This document shows positions 24,301 through 35,236 of a DNA stretch of 64,000 nt, piece after piece. Location of the stretch: assembly GCF_026210795.1 (NCBI RefSeq), contig NC_089444.1, positions 1,478,501 through 1,542,500 on the forward strand, in the 5' to 3' direction. Numbering within the stretch: the first letter of the stretch is position 1; each line of letters begins with the position of its first letter. Origin of the DNA: Rhizophagus irregularis (taxonomy: Eukaryota > Glomeromycota > Glomeromycetes > Glomerales > Glomeraceae). A program made the position numbers and the translations under genes. The notes under the pieces were generated by a model. That model was not told the origin of the DNA. It saw only the letters and a list, made by a program, of their open reading frames with translations, and did not search any database.

Positions 24301-25886
24301 ATGACATATATAAATAACATCCATTATTGAAAAATTGAATATAATAAGTCTACAAGTCATTACCTCTAATCTTCGAAGATCTATAGACAATGTAGTGATG
24401 AAAAATGACATTTGAAGCAGGTAATCAATTATTATCGCCACAGAAGTGAAAATACAAAATTCTTGAACTAAATCTATTGTTGTTGAGATAATAAATAAAA
24501 CGAAAAGACGGGTAAAAAGGTTTTTTGTTATTGAAACTCCAACTTTTTCAAGTCCTTTTCCAACTCGTTCTTTAACATCTAATTCCATTGAAGTTGAAGT
24601 AACTGCATTAGTTAAAATAAATAAGTTTTCAACACCGATAATTACAAGTACAAAGGGCAACAATTTCCTGGAAAAGAAGATTATTAATAAGATTATGCTA
24701 AAAATTTTAAAAGAGGATATTAAAATAAATACCAAGATCCAAGTGTCAAAGTGACACCAAAAAGAGAACAAACACTGAGTGAAACGACCAAAGAAGCAAT
24801 TATTTGGGCCACAATTGATGATGTCAACCCAAATTTTGACTTTACAGAATTAAGTCGTCCAGGGGAAAGTGATATATATAGGAACGCAATAATATATTCT
24901 AGAGCAAGGAGGATAGATTCTGCCGAAAATCCCTTATGACGATTAAACTATATAAAAACTAATATGTTAATTTCAATATTTTTGTTATGTTATCAAAATA
25001 AATCAAAACATACAATAAATACGATATGATTTGACGCTTCTTTAAAATCTATATCAAAAGCCTTTATACGTTCACCACCAATATGACAAGTATCATTTGC
25101 ATCCATTACATGCTTCAAAAGCAAATCCCATATAGCTAAAGTTTGACCTTCGGCACAATTACCCATATCTTCTAAAAAATAAGTTAAAATGATAGAATCT
25201 GCACCTATAATCCTTCCAGTCACTTTATCATAAACAGGATTTCCAAAAACCGAATCCAGAGGAATTGGTATTTTAAATGAAGAAAGTTTATCTGCCTTTG
25301 AAAGAGTTTTTGAAATACTATCATCGTTCATAAGTAAATCAGCATCGTAATTCCAAAATTCAATAGGGGAATTAATCAGACAACGGCTTCCACCGTTTGG
25401 CTTAAAACATAAATTAGAAAGAGTATATTCTTCAGGTTCTTGGCGCGAAATAAGTGGAGTTTTATTAGGTGGATATACTACTACAGTATTTGCAAGTCTT
25501 TCTTGTAATTGATGTGTCCACAATAACAGACTCTTTTCTAAAACATTTGTATCATAATTAGATTGAGGATTTTCAATATCTTTAAAACCATTGGTTTTAA
25601 TAATAATTTTCTCTACACGTAATGAAGCTTGAGAATCGCATTTTTGTTTGAAACTAGCCTTTGAAATAGGCACGCGAGATGATGGTAATTCCCAATAAAA
25701 ACTTGGGACGTCGCTGGTAGGGTTTAAATAATAGGCATTAAGAGCAGGATAACATAAAGGTAAAACTATAAAAATGGCAATAACTATAACGGAAACTTGG
25801 TGAGTAGCGCAAAATTTGGCGTGACGGTAAAATAATAGCGGTGCTATTGAGACTGTCAAGGATTTGAGGTATGTAAGGACGGCCAT
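21357..25886 (-). CDS. SCAP: SREBP cleavage-activating protein SCAP (sterol sensor)
   Basis: Five exons (25023-25886, 24733-24947, 24364-24667, 24130-24279, 21357-24053) give 1,409 aa, a little longer than human SCAP (1,279). SCAP escorts SREBP from ER to Golgi when sterols are low. Residues 28-50 are the first membrane segment after FYRHAKFCATHQ, followed by a roughly 230-residue luminal loop with several Cys. Residues about 288-461 (exons 2-3) are a sterol-sensing domain of consecutive membrane helices, including EYIIAFLYISLS and LPFVLVIIGVENLFILTNAV. A second luminal loop leads to a last membrane helix at about 634-659. The rest is a cytosolic WD40 propeller (SWDGRRG, VRVWDID, VKCWIR, VHVWQL) that would bind SREBP, interrupted by an acidic Asp-rich loop. 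I did not see an exact MELADL COPII motif. No SREBP gene is in the window. Confidence 0.9.
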
Positions 25887-27746
25887 GGTGCCATTAATAT
25901 TATTTTTATATAATAATATATTAATTATTGGATAGAATAAGATAGACGAATAATACGAACTTTACTGGAGTATTTATAATTTTTTTTTTTACAAGTGGAT
26001 CATTCATAAGAAAAATTTAACTATGCCAGTAATTAAGCATTTGGCGATTTGTGTTTAAATTTGCATGCATACTGATATTTTATTTATTTTTTGAAATATT
26101 ACAAATAGGAAGTTACACTGACCTGCATTAGAGGAATAGAGGAAATTCCTATTTGTCATTCCCGAAGCCAAATTTCCTGAAAGGGAAATTCATCAGGCAA
26201 ACTCCAAGTTAATAGTCCTCATCAGAGGTAATTTATTTGGCCACAAAATAGCATAATTGGGTATTTGGCTGGATAATTTCTAAAAATTGCCTTTTTTATT
26301 TTCAATTTCTGTCACATAACATATTCAAGGAAAAATCACAATAAAATATAGCATTAGCCGGTACAAAATAAGGAAGTATATTAATTAACCACTAAGTCTT
26401 CATCATCTAACGGTTCCCACAACTAATTCGATTAATTCCATGTTTTTTTAAAAAGTTCCAGAGCGTTGTTTGCACTCACTTTTACATGCCAGAATTAATA
26501 TCTTCTACCCTATTAATTTCTTGACTTTTAGGGTCAAATGTTTCACAGAAAAATAATTATTTTTATAGATTTACGCAAACGAAAATCCGTTTATTTTTAC
26601 GCTTACATTTGACAGAATTTGATATTTGATAAATTCTCTCTCTTCTGGTTCTGGCATTTTCCATGCCTGCCGATACCTGTTTAATGTGATAATTTTATAT
26701 AAGCAAACATAAAGTTTTAACTTGTTCACATACCAGATGGTGCAAGACCTTTAATATATGCTATATATGAAGATGGCTTTTTAATAGTGATAAATAACTT
26801 TGTAATAAAAATCACGCGTAATATGAATATCGCACGTACTTCCCGTTTTTGCAGAAGCCTAGATTGGAATGTTCTAATAAGTATACGCATTTCGAAATTT
26901 TAATTTACCAGTGTAATAAATTATCTAAACTATATTGTTCGGCAATGTCAATACTAAACGTAATGATGATTTAACCTTTCCATTACTGGCCCATGTAACC
27001 AAGATGCTTGGGGCTATTGCATTAAAGTTTGAACTAGTAAAATAAATAAGATAAATATTATCTATCAATAAAAATAGAATTCAATCGACAATTGTGTAAT
27101 GTTTATGTTGAATATTATCAACTTCCGATATTTGCCATTAGTAAGACATTAAAGAGAAAAGATGGATTCCAACACGATCACGTGATCAAAGTCCCGAAAA
27201 AAAAAATTTACTCGTAAGCTTATCTTGCGCATATCACCTTTGAGACCAGTTAGCTTCAAAAACGGACTGGAGTCAATTTAAGTCTTTCAAGTATATGAAA
27301 ATTTCCGTCTCCAAAATGTAAACGTTCAACGCGTTGTATAAACTTCATAACATCACTGGCGCCAAGCGGGAATAATTCCTATGGTGGGTTTAGACTTTAG
27401 AATACATTTTTATTGAGCAATCGAAAGTAAAGAGAAGTATCTATCTTCTTATTAAGAAGGTTCCTGGATTACCATTCTGCCGGAGATTTTTACTTAAGAA
27501 TACCAATTTAAGTCAAAACATTACCTAGTTATCATTCTGTCGGGTGTTGGACTTTTTACTTTATGAGTTATCCAGAAACGTGACTTAGAAATCACATGAA
27601 CTATATGCCGGATAAAATGGTTTCAGTCCATAATTATACAGCCTCGGATCATCAAATTTCCGCCATGCTCGAAAATGTAAATAAATAAATATAAACAGTG
27701 TTATTTATTTTAGTTTTAGTAACCTTTTTATTCTTTTTTTTTCAAA
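25887..27746. promoter_or_regulatory. Divergent intergenic region, SCAP and Any1-like upstream DNA
   Basis: 1.86 kb between genes pointing apart. It is moderately A/T-rich and has no convincing open frame. A near-palindrome of AGGAAATTCCTATTTG and CAAATTTCCT lies at about 26,110-26,180. Two similar segments, GGATTACCATTCTGCCGG and CTAGTTATCATTCTGTCGGG, occur about 75 bp apart near 27,460-27,545. Functions unknown. Confidence 0.35.
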
Positions 27747-28739
27747 ATGCCAGAACTTAGTGATGTATTTAATACTCTACTCGATATATCTATGATCGTT
27801 GGTCCTGTATTAGGATACTTTGATCAAATTAATAAATTTCGACAGACTAAATCAAGTTCAGGATATTCATTAGATACGACAGGAGTATTATTAGTTAGTA
27901 GTATTATTCGTGTTCACTTTTGGTAGGTTTAATATGTTTTTATTTTCTTAATATTTAAACTGTCTTTAAATTATTTTGGTTTTAATAGGGTTGGGAAAAG
28001 GTTTGCAGAAGTACTTCTTTATCAAAGTTTTTTGATGATAGCTGTTCAGCTTGTTTTATTACATGAATTTCTTAAATATCGATTTCCAATCTCACCAACA
28101 CCAAATCGGCGATGGTTTTGGAATTGGTACACTTATAAATCTTATTTAATCTTCTTGATTACGTTGTCTGGATTATTGGGATTATTTCAATTCATGTTTT
28201 ATAAACAAACATGGTTCGTTGAAACTTTGGGTTTTCTGGTAAATTATAGTTTAAATGTTATTTCAAATCAAATCAATTCTCGATTCTAAATTTTTGATCT
28301 ATAAAGTCACTCGGAATCGAAAGTACTGTTCCGATGCCCCAAGCTTGGGAAAATTTTAAGAGGCACTCTGTATCAGGATTCAGGTAAGACACCTTTTCTA
28401 AAATTTATTTTTTTATATTTGCCTCACTTTCACATTTCTTACATTTTTTTATATTTGCCTCACTTTCACATTTTTCTTACATTTTTTTACATTTTTAATC
28501 TTTAATGAAGTAAATGGATCATTTTAACATGGGTCTGTGGAGATACATTTAAAACATTTTATTATATATATTATCATACACCAGTACAATTCATTCTTTG
28601 TGGTATTATACAATTAAGTGTAGACTTTATAATCGTAATCCAAGTTATTATTTATGGTCGTAGAATGAGAGCATTTTTTGGTTTAAGTAATAATAGATCA
28701 CGATATTCAAATTACAACTCTTTAGATAATATCCCGTAA
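27747..28739 (+). CDS. ANY1: PQ-loop membrane protein, SLC66A2/Any1 type
   Basis: Four exons (27747-27922, 27989-28238, 28307-28383, 28511-28739) give 243 aa. Hydropathy suggests seven membrane helices. The first repeat has LGYFDQINKFRQTKSSSGYS and VLLVSSIIRVHFW, and the second VPMPQAWENFKRHSVSGF, the PQ-loop. WFVETLGFL, WVCGDTFKTFYY and QLSVDFIIVIQ match conserved blocks of SLC66A2/PQLC1. In yeast Any1/Cfs1 counteracts loss of P4-ATPase flippases, and SLC66A2 relatives act at endosomes and Golgi on phospholipid asymmetry; that role is inferred by family. The Pro of the first PQ motif is absent here (YFDQ), leaving one canonical motif. The acceptors at 28,306 (ATAAAG) and 28,510 (TGAAG) are weak but give the conserved frame. 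Confidence 0.88.
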
Positions 28740-29435
28740 TCATCACTATTACGTTACTAGTTTTATAATTTATTTATTATTTATTTTTGTACAAATTATT
28801 ATTTTCTTAATTGTTGAATATCAATTAAATCATGGCAAGAAATTCGTAAATAACGAGTTGACACAATAATTAATACTTGAAGTCAATTACAATTTGAAAT
28901 TAATTCATGGTGATCGTTAACAAGCAACAACTAATAATAAACAAGAATTTTACTCCAGGTATTCAATATTAAATTACTTATCTATTTAGCTAACATTATA
29001 TAGCGCTGGTTATTTTCATAATAATAGTGAAATACCAATAAAATTGAAGAGATGGATCTGTAATGCTGCCACACTAATTTTTAACTTTTTACTCGTGCAG
29101 GATTTTGGATCTTTCGCCAGTGTCACACCCCTCCGTATTTCATTATATGGTAAATCTATTCGTCACGCAATATCTAGCACATGTGCATATCCGAATCAAA
29201 AAAATGTTATCTTTTAGGTATTCACTACTTGATTTCTCACGAGTATAAACTTATAGTAAATCTTATCATAATATTTTTAAACGATTTTTTATTGAGTCAT
29301 TACTAAAGTATATGAGTCATAAAAAATTAAAAATTTGGTGATCTAATGCAACTTATTTAAATAGTGAAAGCCAGTATGGCTGTTATGAATGAGAATGAAC
29401 AGTTGACCCTTTAATATGGCAATCTTTATCCCTAT
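28740..29435. other. AT-rich 3' flank of the Any1-like gene
   Basis: No gene or repeat with defined ends is visible in these 700 bp. Some less A/T-rich stretches occur at about 29,040-29,170. This is the boundary where the conserved gene block ends and transposon remnants begin. Confidence 0.5.
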
Positions 29436-30004
29436 AAAAAGTATTTTTATTAAAATATATTTAAAATATATTTAAAATATACTTAAATTTTATTTTATAC
29501 TTAAAACATATTAAAAATATACTGAAATGGAAAAAATTAAATATAATTTAAGGGTCTTATTTCTGAATATCGCACCTGCATCCTGGGCAAAATTACGTAA
29601 TTCCAGGCAAAAACATGTTAAAACATGTGACATTTAACTAGAGTGTGAAAAATAGATTTTTTACAACTGAAAAAATTCTCTGTTCCCATAATACATATAA
29701 AAAATGAAAAGGGGAGGGTATATGATACAGGTGACAAAAAAGGATATGGTAGAATTGTAGGTGTGATGAATTATAAAATCCATAATTTAATTATAATTGA
29801 AGCATACAATAATATACTTATTTTATAAATATGCTTTAAATATACTGAAATGTAAAAAATTAAATGTAATTTAAGTATATATTAATTATAATTTAAGTGC
29901 AAATTTAACTTTTAGTATATTTCAAGTATAAAATAAGAAAATTAAATATATTTTAAAGAAAATCAAGTATATTTTAAATAGATATTAAGTATAAATACTT
30001 TTTT
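29436..30004. repeat. AT-rich inverted-repeat segment, possible MITE
   Basis: The left end AAAAAGTATTTTTATTA, then repeats of TTTAAAATATA and TTTTATTTTATACTTAAA, is mirrored at the right end: the reverse complement reads AAAAAGTATTTATACTTAA, TTTAAAATATACTTGA and TTATTTTATACTTGAAA. The motif ATACTGAAATG-AAAAAATTAAAT also occurs twice inside in direct orientation. No open frame and no clear target duplication. In such A/T-rich DNA part of the similarity may be compositional. Confidence 0.4.
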
Positions 30005-30016
30005 ATTAAATATGTA

Positions 30017-30904
30017 CAGTCGCGTCAGAAAGTGTTGCCCGATTACTAACAGATGGGGGACATAATTATTCGGCTACTATGATTATCCCAGCATCCAGTG
30101 ATCTGAATTTGATGAATAAAGGCTCGTTGGATCCATCTCATCATGACGAGTCAAATGTTAGTTGTATTGTGTCTTTAGGATCAATAGATGCTGAGATATA
30201 ACTTAAAATATTCTTTACTTGAAAATTTTTCGAAACTCTGAATTTCACAAAATCGGGAATATCTCACTATCTAGTGATCCGACGATGACAATCAAAGACT
30301 CATTGGATTCATCTCATTGAGAGGCATCGAATAATGGCCAGTTCACATGTATAACATCAGTATATCACGAGATAATAGTCAAACCGTCCAAAATATGTTT
30401 TAATGCATATATCAGTATATATTGATCCTAGAAACATGTGCCAACCAACATTCAACTCGTCTTGACAAGACAAATCTATTGAGCCTTATTCATCAAATTC
30501 GAATCACTGGATATCAAGATAATCACAAGTGTCAAGTTAATTATAACCTTCATTTTAAGCCAAAAATCAGCTAAAATTAAATAAAATTGCAACTACTAAT
30601 TTACCAACAAATTTATTTGGTTTAGGCAAAGTAGAAAACAATTAAAAATGAATCAATATATTGCTCAGGAGTGTGACCCCTTTCCAAGAGCTGTAGCCAA
30701 GCTTAAAGCTGTACTGAAGGAAAAATAAAAATTTAAATATTTCTGTCTTTGAGAAAGGTGCCACTCTGGCATTGTGAAAATATGATGTAGAATGGGAAAC
30801 AAACTAGATATAAATTTTTACTAATGTATATACTAGTGAAAAATTACAAACATTTTTGTGTTTGTCTTTATTTTCAAATCGGGCAATACTTTCCGACGCG
30901 ACTG
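30017..30904. mobile_element. Non-autonomous Tc1/mariner-type foldback element (888 bp)
   Basis: Terminal inverted repeats start CAGTCGCGTC, then A/G, GAAAGT, G/A, TTGCCCGATT: 26 of 28 positions agree between the ends. The element is flanked on both sides by TA (30,015-30,016 and 30,905-30,906), the Tc1/mariner target. Inside the TIRs a second, longer inverted repeat of over 100 bp is present: CCAGTGATCTGAATTTGATG on the left matches the reverse complement of the segment near 30,470-30,515. A third related copy (CTAGTGATCCGACGATGA) lies near the centre. No transposase frame survives, so it is a MITE or foldback derivative mobilised in trans. Confidence 0.85.
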
Positions 30905-31029
30905 TATATAAGGTAATAATGATTTTCTTTATTTTCAATATTATAAAGAAGAAGATTTCTGTTCTAAATCCATACATTACTATAAAAAAAATTAATAATA
31001 TTATCAATATAAATAAAACTAAAGGCAAA

Positions 31030-31985
31030 ATTATTATTTAAAGAATTATATTTAAAAAATTTTATAAAAAAAATACAGTATATATAAAAATTAACAGAAT
31101 ATAATTACTTAATAGTAATTTAACTTTTTTTTAATAATAATTTTCATTTTTAAAAACCATTTAATAAAATAAAAAAAAAGCAATTATCTTTTTAAAAAAA
31201 AGTTGGAATATTAATCAAACCTTATATAGTATATTATTTAGAATTTTTAAAATCAATTAACTTAACTGCTTTAAAAAAGATATATATATAAATGCAATCT
31301 TACAATAATAATAATTAATTTACCTTTTTTTTTATAAATTATAATATACAAAAAGCAGCCAAAATTCTTTTTTTTACTAAAATTATGCAGATCATCACAT
31401 ATTAATATATAAAAAATATAATTTTATAATAATGATTAATCCTTAAACAATTGAATTCTTAATCCAATTCTTATCAGCATCACATGATAGCTTAATTTGA
31501 ATTAAAAATGGTAAGGAAGAAAGGGCATTAAATAATTACAATAAACAAATTTTTATACTTTAACTACTTTTATTATTTCAGATTTTTTAGAAATATTAAA
31601 TTATTATTGCATAAATTTTACAATTTATATATAACAAAAAATTTAAAAGATTTAAAATACTATAATTTAATTAATATCAATCAGATCATAAATTTATTAT
31701 CATTTGAATTAAATTAATGAAACAAATCTAATAAACTAAAAATTATAAAAATCTAATTACTAGAATAAAAATATCATAAAAAATATCTAAACTCAATGTT
31801 TAAATAATATAAAGTGTAATTATATATTAAATACAATTTATTATTATTCAAATCCTTTCAATAAAACAAATATAATGAATCTAGAATTATAAAAATTCAA
31901 TTGTTAAATATTAAAATACAACTTTTTAAATTTAAATTATACAAATCTATATAAACTTAAAATTTACATAGTATTTATATTTGGC
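31030..31985. other. AT-rich spacer, no recognisable feature
   Basis: Nearly pure A/T sequence between two MITEs. No open frame with coding character and no repeat with defined ends was seen. Confidence 0.5.
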
Positions 31986-32245
31986 AATTTCTATTTGTAC
32001 ACGGGGTGTTTAAACACGGGTCATATTAGTAGATTAAAAATGGCATTTAAAACCTCCTTTAATGCCTTAAGTAAACTTGCAGAGCAGGTGAAAATACATA
32101 TATTTATCTGTAATATAATAAGAATAAAAAGTAAAAGAGTATAATGTCGGTAGCATTCAATTTCAAATTAAAAAACAAAAATTAGTCTATTAAAAATTAT
32201 ATTTATATGACCCGTGTACAAACACCCCGTGTAAACTTAGAAATT
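31986..32245. mobile_element. MITE with ACACGGGGTGTTT terminal inverted repeats
   Basis: Left arm AATTTCTATTTGTACACGGG, GTGTTTAAACACGGGTCATAT and right arm (reverse complement) AATTTCTAAGTTTACACGGG, GTGTTTGTACACGGGTCATAT agree at 36 of 41 positions. G/C-rich arms in an A/T desert make it stand out. The true ends may be the outer AATTTCTA or the inner CACGGGG (32,000-32,231), which is flanked by TA on both sides. The middle holds a short ATGGCATTTAAAACC stretch but no coding frame. The superfamily is not certain. Confidence 0.75.
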
Positions 32246-32954
32246 TTCTTTATATTTATATAAAATTCATAATTATAAATAATATTATTTTATAAATTTT
32301 ATACAATATTATATTATGAGTTTTACTAATTTGTTTTTTGGATTAAATAATTCATGTTAAATCATCCTCTTAAAAATACATCCAAATTAGTAATTATATA
32401 GAAGCATAATTACATAGATTAAAACTTCTATATATTTATCACAAATATTAAAAATTAATTAAAATGACTTTATAGAAGTAAATTAAAATAGATACAAATT
32501 CAACAAAATTATATTACATAAATATATATTACTAGGAAACGGGAACTGTTGGAGCGTCCGAAGTATTCAGTATAATTAATAATAATTGTACATTTAATAC
32601 TAAAAAAAATTGTCAGCGTGCTGTGCATGCCCAAATTCTTGTGTAATATTTGTCTAAGATATCTCACTAAATACTTTCATTCTAAGTCACAATATAATCA
32701 GTTTTCACCCTTAACATAATTTTTTCAATATTATTTCTTCTATCAAAATAAGTAAAAGTTTAGCCTTTTCTGCTTAAAGTTTTCTTATTTATTTATTAAA
32801 ATTTTATTGATATCACCGTAACACATGGCTAAATTTGTATATATGTAAGACAAAATTTCATTCGTCGATCAGGCTATAGTACAGAACGACATTGCATTTG
32901 AAATGCGTAGAAGTAATATGTCCTCATACTTCAGACAATAATTTTTACCTTAGA
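32246..32954. other. AT-rich spacer between two MITEs
   Basis: No gene recognised. The sequence is A/T-rich apart from a short GC-richer patch (GGAACTGTTGGAGCGTCCGAAG at about 32,540-32,560, described in pieces here), whose origin is unknown. Confidence 0.45.
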
Positions 32955-32962
32955 TCTAGAAG

Positions 32963-34042
32963 TAGTGTTTATATCCGGATATAGCAAATCTGGTTGTATT
33001 AATGGATATCCGGTAAGAAGTAGGTATCCAGATAAAAGTTTTTTTGAGTTGACGTTATCTAAATATAATTTTAGTCTAAACGGATCCTCCAAATATAAAC
33101 CATTAACCTATATAATTTATCCGGATATCCGTTTATGAAATGCCAATCTGCACAATATAGTAATAATTGTCTCAATGTCCAATGTTTCGCTACATGAATC
33201 ACCAAGTAATAAAAATACTAAAACACGTTAAATCACTGCTTATCGTCATTTATAATATTCCATTTTCCAGTATGACAGCAGGATCCTGCTTACTTATAAT
33301 AAAGGTCACCGTAGAAAATTGGCCTTTACTAATAGTTTTTACCTTACTTTTTTCTTAAATTCTATTGGTTAATTAGCTAAAAAGGAAAAAATCATAACAA
33401 TGTAACATAAATTTCCTTTTATAGTAGGATCTGCAAAGACTTTTATATATGATTTTTACACCTAGGAAAAATGAGGTGACTTATCTTATAAGTGCGAGTC
33501 CCTATGATAGCACCAAAGCGATATTACTTCTTTTTTGACTTCTCCCTCTCCAAATGCGGCATTTACTCCCTCAGAATGACTGTTCTCAGATGCGAAAAAT
33601 CTTTTAACTGTTAAGAAAATACGAATAAAACCTGAGTTATTTAGTCGTGTTATATTCTCAAAACGGAATAGTCCCCATTTTGCTAATATTTACCCTCCAG
33701 CTCAACAAGTAACTACTACTCCTATTGATGTTTAAACTATACCTTATATAAATTACACAAATAAATTCATGCTTTTGTGATAAATTTTATTTTTTTTATA
33801 TTTACAAATTATTATACAATATTAAATAAATGATATATGTATAAATACAATAAATTATATTAAGTTCACAGATTTTATCTGGGTATAAACTCGCTAATGA
33901 CCTGTTAAATATTCACAAAAATTACAGATTAATCCAGATGGATATCTGGATTTGTAAAAAATATTTTATCAGATAACCAGATTTAAAAATTCTTAACAGA
34001 GATGGATTTATTTATCCAGATGATATCTGGATATAAACACTA
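32963..34042. mobile_element. Non-autonomous hAT-type element (1,080 bp) with 8-bp target duplication
   Basis: Both ends begin TAGTGTTTATATCC, then G or A, then GATAT (19 of 20 identical in inverted orientation). The flanks are TCTAGAAG (32,955-32,962) and TCTAAAAG (34,043-34,050), an 8-bp duplication with one change, which is the hAT signature together with a TAG-type end. Subterminal DNA is packed with short inverted copies of GGATATCCGG/ATCCAGATA motifs on both sides, as expected for hAT transposase binding sites. No transposase remains, so this is a deletion derivative or MITE. The single mismatch in the duplication suggests an old insertion. Confidence 0.85.
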
Positions 34043-34050
34043 TCTAAAAG

Positions 34051-34535
34051 TAATCTATCTTATAAGTAAGAGAGTTCTATCTATACCCATTTACAAATTT
34101 GATATTTAACGCCATTACTAATAACTGATATCACAAATTTTTTTTTTTTTCTTGTAGTAAAAGCGTTATCATGTTTATTAATAATAATGTTAAAGTAATA
34201 CAATATATTTACAAAAGTAAAATAAAATAAGGTATTCTAAATAAATTTAACATTATTAATATACTACCCCTCCCAAAGAAAAAGACTGACCTGTCACCTT
34301 GAGATCAAAGGTGACTCGTCAGTCATCATAAAAAACTCAAAAATTTAACTAATGACCTTCTTTATTGAATATTAAACTATTCTATAGCTTCCAATGTAAA
34401 CTTACTATTTTATCTAATTTATTAACTACTAATTTAGATTTATTGGCCAATTTTTTCATCTTTATATTAATCCATTTCTGATGTTCTAAATCAGCTAGTT
34501 TAACATTCCTATATTTTCATATAAAAATTTTGAAG
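34051..34535. other. Spacer between hAT element and LINE remnant
   Basis: A/T-rich. Near 34,265-34,345 there is a less A/T-rich patch containing AGGTGACTCGTCAGTCATCA; a related CATCAGTCATCATAAAAAA recurs at about 35,530. The patch may belong to the 3' end of the adjacent LINE remnant. Confidence 0.35.
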
Positions 34536-35236
34536 TCAAAAAATCAATTTGTTAACCAAACCGTCTAATAATCTTATCCTATCTTTATCTAATATTTTAT
34601 AACTTTTAAATAAGTTAACTAAATCTATATGTATAAAACCTTTTATTAATATAGACAAATTATATGTTTTATTGAAATCCCAAATTTTACAACATGAAAT
34701 TTCTTTAAAAATATCATCAGAATTTGCATTTTCCATTTGACTATTAACTAATATTAATTCTTGTAAATATTGTTGAAATTTGTCTATCATATTTAGATAT
34801 ACTTGTTCTAAATATTCACATTTCCATAAATGTAAGTATATTTCTTTGTCTTTAAAGTATATCGGATATTTCTGTTTAGAATTATAAATATGTGGTTTTT
34901 TTTTAACCAAATTATCAAGTGTTAGTAATTTTTTTGTCCAAATTTTGACCTTAAATAAGTTTAATTTGTATTCTGTAAAATTTGTTAATTCAATATTGCC
35001 TTTAAGAACTCTAAACATACTTGACCATTCAATCTTTATAAGCGTTTCTGAATTATTCCAATACTCATTTCTATGTAATTGAAAACTTCTTCTATCCATT
35101 GAGTTTCCCTTATATGTTTAATTATAATTGTAACTTCTTTTTCAATAGAATTATGATTCCAACATACATTTCCTCCATACATCAAAAGTTTTGGATCAAT
35201 AAAGATAAAATCTTTACTTAAAGTGTTTTTAGCCAA
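34536..35236 (-). pseudogene. Frameshifted 3' end of a non-LTR retrotransposon (LINE) ORF
   Basis: Two minus-strand open frames, 35,036-35,236 and 34,536-35,099, overlap by 64 bp in different frames and read as one protein broken by a frameshift. Features resemble the region after the reverse transcriptase in fungal LINEs: LHRNEYWNN, a lysine-rich LFKVKIWTKKLLTLDNLVKK segment, KPHIYN and then HLWKCEYLE. In intact relatives a CP-x-C pair precedes HLW-x-C to make a zinc knuckle; here the pair is replaced (QKYPIYF), so the knuckle is lost. The upstream reverse transcriptase and endonuclease are missing, as for 5'-truncated copies. Family assignment is from memory of such elements and is moderate. 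Confidence 0.5.
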
